NCBI GenBank assembly: GCA_012514835.1 | Contig: JAAYZM010000076.1 | Location: 1-6,910, forward strand | From: Actinomycetales bacterium | GTDB lineage: Bacteria > Actinomycetota > Actinomycetes > Actinomycetales > Cellulomonadaceae | Direction of reading: 5' to 3' | DNA: 6,910 nt | Part shown: piece by piece, positions 1-6,890 of the stretch | How the letters are laid out: the number at the start of each line of letters is the position of its first letter | How positions within the stretch are numbered: position 1 is the first letter of the stretch | Translations under genes and position numbers: made by a program | The notes under the pieces: generated by a model | The model's database searches: none | What the model saw: only the letters and a program-made list of their open reading frames with translations | Told to the model about the DNA's origin: nothing

Positions 1-1575
<1,575 letters not shown>

Positions 1576-1581
1576 GGTGTG

Positions 1582-1614
1582 CCTCTCGGTTCGGACTGTC
1601 CTGGGTCCAGCCTA
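1582..1614 (-). promoter_or_regulatory. Candidate pgi -10 box and Shine-Dalgarno
   Basis: On the minus strand TAGGCT (1614-1609) fits the actinobacterial -10 pattern TANNNT and would start transcription near 1602, giving a leader of about 27 nt. That leader contains GAGAGG (1587-1582), six bases before the GTG. I see no convincing -35 element 16-19 bp upstream. The Shine-Dalgarno is well supported by its position; the -10 box is a weak single-motif call. Confidence 0.4.
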
Positions 1615-1670
1615 GGAGCAGGCGAGCCACTCGCGTGGGGGACGGGTCCCGGACGGACGGGGCGCGCGGC

Positions 1671-1683
1671 TACGCTCACGTCA
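1671..1683 (+). promoter_or_regulatory. Candidate -10 box for a leaderless ABC exporter transcript
   Basis: TACGCT (1671-1676) matches TANNNT. It ends six bases before the ATG at 1683, so the predicted transcription start falls on the A of the start codon. No purine-rich Shine-Dalgarno precedes the ATG. Both facts fit a leaderless mRNA, which is common in actinobacteria. No good -35 is visible (the sequence around 1648-1653 is GC-rich and does not resemble TTGACA), so this remains a moderate call. Confidence 0.45.
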
Positions 1684-2519
1684 TGACGAAACCGCCGACG
1701 ACGCCGAGCGCACCGCCGTCGTCGGCCCCCGTCCCGACCGCGGAGCCCCCCGCTGCCCCGGAACCGCCCGTGGCCCTGCGCCTGCGCGGCCTCGTCAAGC
1801 GCTTCGGCGAGACCCTCGCCGTGGACAGCCTCGACCTCGACATCCCGGCGGGCTCGATGTTCGGCGTGGTGGGCCCCAACGGTGCGGGCAAGACGACCAC
1901 GCTGTCGATGGCCACGGGGCTGCTGGCCCCGGACGCGGGTCAGGTGCACGTGTACGGGGTGGACCTGTGGCGTGAGCCGGCGAAGGCGAAGCCGCTGCTC
2001 GGTGTGCTCCCGGACGGGCTGCGCGTGTTCGACCGCCTCACGGGTGCCGAGCTCATCTCCTACGCAGGCCTCTTGCGCGGCATGCCGCGGGACGTCATCG
2101 CGGAGCGGCGGGACGACCTCCTCACGGCCCTCGACCTGCACGCGGCGTCCAAGACGCTCGTGGCGGACTTCTCGGCGGGCATGTCGAAGAAGATCACGCT
2201 CGCGTGCGCGCTGGTGCACGCCCCGCGGCTGCTCGTTCTCGACGAGCCGTTCGAGGCCGTGGACCCCGTCTCGGCGGGCGTGATCCGGCGCATCCTCGCC
2301 GAGTTCGTGGCCCAGGGCGGCACGGTGGTGCTGTCCTCGCACGTCATGGCCCTCGTGGAGCGGATGTGCGACCACGTCGCGGTGATCGGGGCGGGCCGCG
2401 TGCTCGCGACAGGCTCGCTCGACGACGTGCGCGCGGGCGCCGAGCTCGAGGAGCGGTTCTTCGACCTGCTCGGTGCCCGGGGACCGGAGGCGGGGCTCGC
2501 GTGGTTGCGACCGTCGTAA
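1683..2519 (+). CDS. ABC transporter ATP-binding protein (ABC-2 exporter type)
   Basis: This is the cytoplasmic nucleotide-binding subunit of an export-type ABC transporter, 278 residues long. It begins with about 30 Pro/Ala/Ser-rich residues of low complexity, then a standard ATPase domain: Walker A GPNGAGKT (64-71), a Q-loop position occupied by D111 in LPDG, signature FSAGM (163-167) instead of LSGGQ, Walker B LLVLDE (183-188) with catalytic E188, D-loop AVDP, and switch His H220 in LSSH. Acidic replacement of the Q-loop Gln and a degenerate signature followed by Lys/Arg are familiar in ABC-2-type ATPases, so activity is expected. The ATG at 1683 is chosen because upstream in-frame starts lie inside pgi and because a -10 box sits at leaderless distance. 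The permease gene overlaps its end by 19 nt, so the two products very likely form one complex. The substrate (drug, lipid, peptide or polysaccharide) cannot be read from the sequence. Confidence 0.93.
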   Translation: MTKPPTTPSAPPSSAPVPTAEPPAAPEPPVALRLRGLVKRFGETLAVDSLDLDIPAGSMFGVVGPNGAGKTTTLSMATGLLAPDAGQVHVYGVDLWREPAKAKPLLGVLPDGLRVFDRLTGAELISYAGLLRGMPRDVIAERRDDLLTALDLHAASKTLVADFSAGMSKKITLACALVHAPRLLVLDEPFEAVDPVSAGVIRRILAEFVAQGGTVVLSSHVMALVERMCDHVAVIGAGRVLATGSLDDVRAGAELEERFFDLLGARGPEAGLAWLRPS

Positions 2520-4084
2520 GGCTCCGCCTGCTCTTGCTGCGCAACATGATGTCGCGCGAGATCTGGCGCGTGATCCTGTTCGGGCTCGGGGCGCTGTGGG
2601 CCGTGTCGATGCTGCCCGCCGTGCTCGGTGGGGCCCGGTGGCTGTCGGGGCAGGAGACGACGGTCCAGTCCAGCTCCCTCGTGGTGGTGGGCGCGGTGCT
2701 CCTCGTGGGCTGGTTCGTGCTCCCAGTGCTGATGTTCGGGGCGGACGAGACGGTCACGCCCCGCAAGTTCGCCACGCTGGGCCTCGACCCGCGGCGTCTC
2801 GCGCCCGCGCTCGTGGTCGCCGCGTCGATGTCGATCCCCGCTGTGTTCACGGGCTTCGTGTGCCTCGCGTCGGTGATCGTGTGGCGCGGCTACGGCCTCG
2901 CGACCACGGTGGTCGCGCTGGCCGCCGCGCTCGCGGCGTTCGCGACATGCGTCCTCGCTGCGCGGGTCTCGACGGCCCTCGCGACGCGACTGCTGTCCTC
3001 ACGCCGGGCGCGTGAGCTGGCGGGGGTCGCTGCGGTCGTGGCGGTGATCGCCGTCGTGCCCTTGCTGATCGGTCTCGGTTCGCTCGGCCTCGAGGGCACG
3101 CTCGAGCGGGTCCCGCGCGTCGCGGCCGTGCTGAGCTACACGCCGTTCGGTGCCGCGTGGGGCGCCCCGGCCGCGGCCGCGCAAGGCGCGTGGTCGGCCG
3201 CGATCGGGCAGCTGTTGCTCGCGTGGGGCTTCGTGGGGCTCGGGCTGCTCGTGTGGACGCGGCAGGTGGACCGGCTGCTCGTGGACCCGCCCAGCACCGT
3301 GGGGGCGTCGCGCCGCAGGGCGGACGCCTTCCTCGGGGCGGGGAGCGGTCCGACGACGACGGCGCACGCGACCCTCGCCGTCGCGCGCAGGTCCTTGCGC
3401 TACTGGCTCGGTGACCCCCGCTACCTCGCGTCGCTCGCCTCGACGCTGCTCATGCCCCTGCTCATCGCGCTGCTGCTGAGCGTGGTGGGCCTCGAGGCGG
3501 TCTCGGGCGGGGTGCTGCTCGCGCCGCTCGTCGCGGGTGCGGTGGGCTGGGGGCGGCACAACGACACGGCGTTCGACGGCACGGCGTTCTGGATGCACGT
3601 CTCGGCGGGACTGCCCGGGATCGCGGACAGGGCGGGGCGGGTCCTCGCGCTCGCGGCGTGGGCGCTGCCGCTCGTGGTGGGACTCGCCGTGGGCGGGGCG
3701 TGGCTCGCGGACCGGTGGGACCTGCTCGGGGCGTCGCTCGGGCTCGCGCTCGGACTGTTCGGTGCGGGCCTCGGCGTCGCGATGGTGAGCTCCGTGCTGC
3801 TGCCCTACCCGGCGCCGCGTGCGGGGGAGAGCCCGTTCTCGACGGAGACGGGGGCGGTCGGGGCGAGCCTCGTGGCCCAGCTCTTGTCGACCGCCGTGAC
3901 GGGCGTGCTCGCCGTCCCCGTGACGGTGCTGTTCTGGCTCACCGTGACGCGCAGCCCGGGGCTCGCGGGCGTGACCCTCGCGGTGGGGCTGCTCGGGGGA
4001 GCGGTGGTGCTCGCCGCGGGGATCGTGCTGGGCGGGCGGCTGCTCGACGCGCGCGGGGCGCAGCTGCTCGCGCGGCTGCACTGA
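2501..4084 (+). CDS. ABC exporter permease, about 12 transmembrane helices
   Basis: This is the integral-membrane partner of the preceding ATPase, 527 residues starting from GTG 2501. A short cationic N-terminus (VVRLRLLLLRN) leads into about twelve hydrophobic segments: roughly 21-44, 60-80, 103-126, 130-153, 171-193, 235-252, 308-332, 336-352, 381-403, 408-434, 458-482 and 488-512. They fall into two groups of six separated by a polar stretch at about 255-305. That pattern suggests a fused two-half permease which could pair with an ATPase dimer. GTG 2501 is preferred because GGAGG (2486-2490) lies ten bases upstream and because the cationic segment belongs at the N-terminus. A later start at the ATG codons near 2546 would still keep all helices. 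The reading frame stays open further upstream, but that part is a shadow of the ATPase gene. I do not recognise a named family or substrate. The stop codon lies inside a 14-bp tandem repeat. Confidence 0.88.
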   Translation: MVATVVRLRLLLLRNMMSREIWRVILFGLGALWAVSMLPAVLGGARWLSGQETTVQSSSLVVVGAVLLVGWFVLPVLMFGADETVTPRKFATLGLDPRRLAPALVVAASMSIPAVFTGFVCLASVIVWRGYGLATTVVALAAALAAFATCVLAARVSTALATRLLSSRRARELAGVAAVVAVIAVVPLLIGLGSLGLEGTLERVPRVAAVLSYTPFGAAWGAPAAAAQGAWSAAIGQLLLAWGFVGLGLLVWTRQVDRLLVDPPSTVGASRRRADAFLGAGSGPTTTAHATLAVARRSLRYWLGDPRYLASLASTLLMPLLIALLLSVVGLEAVSGGVLLAPLVAGAVGWGRHNDTAFDGTAFWMHVSAGLPGIADRAGRVLALAAWALPLVVGLAVGGAWLADRWDLLGASLGLALGLFGAGLGVAMVSSVLLPYPAPRAGESPFSTETGAVGASLVAQLLSTAVTGVLAVPVTVLFWLTVTRSPGLAGVTLAVGLLGGAVVLAAGIVLGGRLLDARGAQLLARLH

Positions 4085-4113
4085 GCCTGGTGCACCGAGC
4101 CTGGTGCACCGAG
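4077..4113. repeat. 14-bp tandem repeat (about 2.6 copies) across the permease stop codon
   Basis: The unit GAGCCTGGTGCACC occurs twice in perfect tandem (4083-4096 and 4097-4110). GAG follows on the right, and a partial copy TGCACTGAG (4077-4085) lies on the left. The partial copy differs from the later copies at one base, T4082 against C4096, and that T creates the permease TGA stop. Each full unit contains the perfect 8-bp palindrome GGTGCACC (4089-4096 and 4103-4110). Confidence 0.9.
4089..4110 (+). terminator. Candidate hairpin after the exporter genes
   Basis: Because the repeated unit carries the palindrome GGTGCACC, the two copies can pair with each other as an 8-bp stem around a six-base loop (GAGCCT, 4097-4102). 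The stem starts five bases after the permease stop. No T-tract follows, which is common for actinobacterial 3' hairpins. It is short for a terminator and could equally be a protein-binding palindrome pair. Confidence 0.4.
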
Positions 4114-4134
4114 AAGGTCCCAGACAGGTCACGA

Positions 4135-4150
4135 AGTGATCACGGTCACA
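4135..4150. promoter_or_regulatory. CRP/GlxR-like binding site upstream of the ROK gene
   Basis: AGTGATCACGGTCACA matches the CRP-type consensus TGTGA-N6-TCACA at nine of its ten defined bases; only the first T is replaced, by A. The core is GTGA (4136-4139), six bases, then TCAC (4146-4149). Its centre is about 53 bp upstream of the predicted start at 4196, a position from which a CRP-family protein could activate. The same bases contain the perfect palindrome GTGATCAC (4136-4143) and overlap TCAC-GAA-GTGA (4129-4139), so the exact protein could be different. Confidence 0.45.
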
Positions 4151-4158
4151 GGATCGCG

Positions 4159-4195
4159 TTGACGTGGCATTTGTAAGGATGCTCTACTAACAAAT
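4159..4195 (+). promoter_or_regulatory. Predicted promoter of the ROK regulator gene, leaderless
   Basis: TTGACG (4159-4164) is a five-of-six match to the -35 consensus. With an 18-bp spacer it is followed by TCTACT (4183-4188), a four-of-six -10 match; TACTAA at 4185-4190 is an alternative. Either choice puts transcription start at about 4194-4197, on or next to the GTG start codon, and no Shine-Dalgarno precedes that GTG. The ROK mRNA is therefore probably leaderless. Confidence 0.55.
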
Positions 4196-4196
4196 G
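4168..4196. promoter_or_regulatory. Inverted-repeat operator, probably for the ROK repressor itself
   Basis: CATTTGTAAG (4168-4177) and CTAACAAATG (4187-4196) form an inverted repeat with 9 of 10 positions paired around a 9-bp centre. The 29-bp block has only 10 G/C bases in a window that is otherwise overwhelmingly GC, so it stands out sharply. It begins just after the -35 hexamer, covers the -10 region and ends on the first base of the GTG. A bound dimer would therefore block RNA polymerase. AT-rich palindromes with TTTGT/ACAAA-like arms are usual for ROK-family repressors (NagC, Mlc and XylR types), which supports autorepression by inference. Confidence 0.7.
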
Positions 4197-5371
4197 TGAC
4201 GACGACGCCCACGGCGAGGACAGCCCCTCGCCGGCTCCACGGACCGGGACTGCGTGCCACGGCCAAGGCCCTCCCGGAGCACACGCGCGCGCACAACCGC
4301 TCGATGGTGCTCCAGCACCTCTTCCACGCGGGACCGTCCTCGCGGGCGGACCTCGCCCGGGCCACGGGCCTCACGCGCGTCACCGTCTCCGACCTCGTGG
4401 GCGAGCTCATGGCCGCCGAGCTCGTGGAGGAGGCGGGGCTCGCGAGCCAGACCCGCGTCGGCAAGCCCGCCACCCTCGTGCGCATGCGCACCGACGAGTT
4501 CGCGATCGTCGCGGTCGACGTCGCGGACGACCTCGAGATGCGTGGCGCCGTCATGAACCTCACGGGAGTCATCCTCGAACGGCGCTCCGCGAGCCAGGAC
4601 GGCCTGCGGGGGGAGGAGACCACCGTCGCGCTCGTGGACCTGTGCCGCGAGCTTGTCGCGGCCACCACGCTGCCCGTCGTCGGCGTCGGCGTCGCCTCCC
4701 CTGGAGTCATCAACGCCGCGGGCGTGGTGGTCCAGGCGCCCAACCGCGGGTGGTTCGACGTGCCCCTCGCGGAGCGGCTCACGGCCGAGCTCGGCATCCC
4801 TGCCCACGTGGCGAACGACGCGAACACCTCTGCGCTCGCGGAGTACACCCTGGGCGGCGCGGAAGGTTCGGGCCTGCTGACCTTGACGGTCCGGCACGGT
4901 GTCGGTGCGGGGATCATCCTGCACGGCGCGCTCGTGCGCGGCCCCGGGGACGCCGCGGGCGAGCTCGGGCACGTCACCGTGATCGACGAGGGCTCGGGCG
5001 AGGAGCCCGCCGAGTGCGCGTGCGGCCGCCGCGGCTGCCTCGAGACCATCCTGTCCGCCCCCGCCCTGCGCGCTCGCGTGCGCGGGCTGGACCCCCAAGA
5101 CTCCGACGCCGCACTGGCGTCGGTCGGACGGAGGCTCGGCACCGCCCTGGCCCCCGTCGTCTCCGCGCTCGACCTGAAGGAGATCCTGCTGTGCGGCCCG
5201 GAAGAGCTGCTCGACGGACCTCTCGCCCAGGCGGCGCTCGACACCATCGCACAGCGCTCGATGCCCGTCGTGGCGGCGGGACTCGGTGTGCGGATGGCCG
5301 CGCTCGGACCGGACGTCGCCCTGCAAGGGGCCGCCGTCCTCGTCCTGTCCGGACAGCTCGGGGTCACGTGA
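4196..5371 (+). CDS. ROK-family transcriptional repressor (sugar-responsive)
   Basis: This 391-residue, cytoplasmic DNA-binding regulator belongs to the ROK family (NagC/Mlc/XylR type). After a short basic tail, a winged helix-turn-helix occupies about residues 33-95, with SRADLARATGLTRVTVSDL as the helix-turn-helix. A sugar-kinase-like ROK domain follows, carrying NDAN (207-210, with D208 at the sugar-kinase catalytic Asp position), ELGH (256-259) and the zinc motif CACGRRGC (C274, C276, C281, with H259 as the likely fourth ligand). The kinase phosphate loop DxGGT is absent: the corresponding stretch reads VDVADDLEMRG. It should therefore act as a regulator rather than a kinase. GTG 4196 is chosen because the next in-frame ATG (residue 37) would cut into the DNA-binding domain. 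An inverted repeat overlaps its promoter and start, suggesting autorepression. The sugar-binding protein gene follows 102 bp downstream, so its effector is probably that transporter's sugar or a derivative. Confidence 0.95.
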   Translation: MTTTPTARTAPRRLHGPGLRATAKALPEHTRAHNRSMVLQHLFHAGPSSRADLARATGLTRVTVSDLVGELMAAELVEEAGLASQTRVGKPATLVRMRTDEFAIVAVDVADDLEMRGAVMNLTGVILERRSASQDGLRGEETTVALVDLCRELVAATTLPVVGVGVASPGVINAAGVVVQAPNRGWFDVPLAERLTAELGIPAHVANDANTSALAEYTLGGAEGSGLLTLTVRHGVGAGIILHGALVRGPGDAAGELGHVTVIDEGSGEEPAECACGRRGCLETILSAPALRARVRGLDPQDSDAALASVGRRLGTALAPVVSALDLKEILLCGPEELLDGPLAQAALDTIAQRSMPVVAAGLGVRMAALGPDVALQGAAVLVLSGQLGVT

Positions 5372-5387
5372 CGACCCCGAGCTGCCC
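5351..5387 (+). terminator. Strong hairpin at the end of the ROK gene
   Basis: CAGCTCGGGGTC (5354-5365) pairs perfectly with GACCCCGAGCTG (5373-5384), a 12-bp stem around a 7-base loop. Two further G-C pairs (5351-5352 with 5386-5387) lie outside an A/C mismatch. The ROK stop codon TGA (5369-5371) lies in the loop, so the left arm is coding. There is no T-tract, as usual in actinobacteria. It probably ends or stabilises the ROK transcript and insulates the binding-protein gene. Confidence 0.75.
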
Positions 5388-5458
5388 GTCCAGCTTGTCG
5401 GAGTGAATCTCCACCCCTGGCACTGAGAACGGCATCGCACAGGGCGAGCCGCATACCT

Positions 5459-5464
5459 GGGAGG
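5459..5464 (+). promoter_or_regulatory. Shine-Dalgarno of the sugar-binding protein gene
   Basis: GGGAGG lies nine bases before the GTG at 5474 and fixes that start. It is the clearest Shine-Dalgarno on the plus strand and contrasts with the leaderless-type ATPase and ROK genes. Between the upstream hairpin and this site (5388-5458) I see no convincing -35/-10 pair and no copy of the ROK inverted repeat. Confidence 0.8.
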
Positions 5465-5473
5465 AACCCCAAC

Positions 5474-6829
5474 GTGAAGATCCTACGTTTTGCCGCCGTC
5501 GGCGTGGCCGCGACACTCGCCCTCGCCGCCTGCGCGTCGACCCCGTCGACACCCGACCCCACGGACACGAGCGCCACGACCCCGGCCGAGACCGAGACGA
5601 GCGACGCTCCCGCCCCCGAGGGTGCCGAGATCACGCTGTGGCTCGCCGGTGGTGACACGCCGGACGCGCTGCGCGACTACCTCAAGACGACGTTCGCCGA
5701 GGAGAACCCTGGCTCGACGCTCGTGATCGAGCAGCAGGAGTGGGGCGACCTCGTCACCTCGCTCACCACCGCGCTGCCCGACGCCGCCAACACCCCCGAC
5801 GTGGTCGAGATCGGCAACACGCAGTCGCCCACGTTCACCACGGTGGGTGCGTTCCGGGACCTGTCCGGCATCTACGAGGAGCTGGGCGGCGAGAAGCTGC
5901 TGCAGTCCTTCGTGGACGTGGGCACCGTGGACGGCAAGAAGTTCGCGCTGCCGTACTACTTCGGCTCGCGCTACATGTTCTTCCGCCCCGACATCTGGTC
6001 GGACGCGGGCGTCGAGGTCCCCACGACCCTCGGTGAGTTCACCGAGGCCGTCGCGAAGCTCCGCACGGACGACATGTCCGGCTTCGCGATGGGCGGCCAG
6101 GACTGGCGCAACGGCATCTCGTGGGTGTTCGCGAACGGTGGCGAGCTCGCCACCGCGGACGGCACCACGTGGACCTCGACGCTGAGCGACCCGAACACGA
6201 TCAAGGGCCTCGAGCAGTGGCAGGAGATCTTCACGGACGCCTCGAACCTGCCGGCCACGGACCGTGACGTCGCGTACTGGGAGTTCCTCAACGACGGCAC
6301 CGACGGCGCCGCGCCGCCGGCCGCGACCATCATGGCGCCGGGCTGGGCCCGCTGGTCCATCGGTGACCTCGTGAAGAACGACGCGGGCGACGAGGTCCGC
6401 GACGGCATGGTCGACGAGTCGCGCTTCGACATCTTCGCCCTCCCGGGCACGGACGGCGGCATCGCCCCCGTGTTCGCCGGTGGTTCCAACATCGCGATCT
6501 CGGCGCAGTCGCAGAACCCTGAGCTCGCCGAGAACCTCCTGCGGATCATCTTCTCGGAGGAGTACCAGACGCTGCTCGGCCAGAACGGGCTCGGCCCGGC
6601 CAACGCCGACTTCGTCTCCACGCTCGGTGACGACAAGTTCGCCACCACGCTGATCGAGACCGCCGCGGCCTCGAAGCTCACCCCGGCGGCCCCGGGCTGG
6701 GCGTCCATCGAGGGTGCGTTCGTCTACGAGGACCTGTTCCAGAAGATCGCCGAGGGTGGCGACGTGACGGCGCTCGCCGCCGAGTACGACGCGATCCTCA
6801 CCCCGATGCTCAACGGTCAGACCTCCTGA
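5474..6829 (+). CDS. Extracellular sugar-binding lipoprotein of a CUT1-type ABC importer
   Basis: This 451-residue family 1 extracellular solute-binding protein would capture a sugar or oligosaccharide outside the membrane and deliver it to an ABC permease. The N-terminus is a lipoprotein signal: MKILRF, a hydrophobic Ala/Val/Leu core and the lipobox LAAC, with C20 as the predicted lipidated residue. A Thr/Pro/Asp-rich linker (about 21-48) is followed by the binding fold: strand ITLWLAGG, the region WGDLVTSLTTAL, a DVVEIGN segment, ALPYYFGSRYMFFRPDIW (the typical substrate-contact and hinge area), GFAMGGQDW, and late IAISAQSQNPELAENLLRII. The length is normal for the family and the acidic composition suits an exported protein. 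GTG 5474 is supported by GGGAGG nine bases upstream and by the intact signal peptide. No permease genes are visible; they are expected to the right, beyond the hairpin at 6850-6890. The substrate cannot be assigned; the adjacent ROK regulator favours a carbohydrate. Confidence 0.95.
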   Translation: MKILRFAAVGVAATLALAACASTPSTPDPTDTSATTPAETETSDAPAPEGAEITLWLAGGDTPDALRDYLKTTFAEENPGSTLVIEQQEWGDLVTSLTTALPDAANTPDVVEIGNTQSPTFTTVGAFRDLSGIYEELGGEKLLQSFVDVGTVDGKKFALPYYFGSRYMFFRPDIWSDAGVEVPTTLGEFTEAVAKLRTDDMSGFAMGGQDWRNGISWVFANGGELATADGTTWTSTLSDPNTIKGLEQWQEIFTDASNLPATDRDVAYWEFLNDGTDGAAPPAATIMAPGWARWSIGDLVKNDAGDEVRDGMVDESRFDIFALPGTDGGIAPVFAGGSNIAISAQSQNPELAENLLRIIFSEEYQTLLGQNGLGPANADFVSTLGDDKFATTLIETAAASKLTPAAPGWASIEGAFVYEDLFQKIAEGGDVTALAAEYDAILTPMLNGQTS

Positions 6830-6849
6830 CCTGAGCCCGGGCCACGACT

Positions 6850-6890
6850 CCCGGCGCGAGGGGGCATTCCCCCTGACCCCTCGCGCCGGG
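6850..6890 (+). terminator. Large GC-rich hairpin after the binding-protein gene
   Basis: CCCGGCGCGAGGGG (6850-6863) pairs perfectly with CCCCTCGCGCCGGG (6877-6890), a 14-bp stem with a 13-base loop, 20 bases after the stop codon. An internal alternative also exists: GGGGG (6860-6864) can pair with CCCCC (6869-6873) around CATT, which competes with the end of the long stem. No T-tract follows. It may terminate transcription fully, or partly so that the binding protein is made in excess over downstream permeases. Confidence 0.8.

Noticed and set aside
2204..2500. Upstream extension of the permease to an ATG at 2204
   Set aside because: The extra 99 codons are an Arg/Gly-rich shadow of the ATPase gene. 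The natural N-terminus is the cationic segment after GTG 2501 with its GGAGG.
2999..4132. A 377-codon minus-strand frame opposite the permease
   Set aside because: The translation is Arg/Pro/Glu/His-rich, the typical shadow of a GC-rich membrane protein gene. No motif is seen, and the plus-strand helices explain the region.
4194..4199. ATG at 4194 as the start of the ROK gene
   Set aside because: It is followed immediately by TGA in that frame; the GTG at 4196 is in the ROK frame.
5403..5416. A second CRP-like site before the binding-protein gene
   Set aside because: Only the left half GTGA is present; the right half reads ACCC instead of TCAC.
5395..5423. TTGTCG (5395-5400) as the -35 of a binding-protein promoter
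   Set aside because: The bases 17 bp downstream (TGGCAC) do not resemble a -10 box. CATACC near 5453 has no -35 partner and would start transcription at or past the Shine-Dalgarno.
4129..5658. A 509-codon minus-strand frame opposite the ROK gene, with a second, 417-codon one inside it (4187-5440)
   Set aside because: Both are antisense to a well-supported ROK regulator, have Ser/Arg- or Arg/Gly-rich translations without domains, and run across the operator and terminator elements.
5971..6708. A 245-codon minus-strand frame opposite the binding-protein gene
   Set aside because: It lies wholly inside a gene with a signal peptide, lipobox and family fold. Its Ser/Pro/Ala-rich translation shows no domain.
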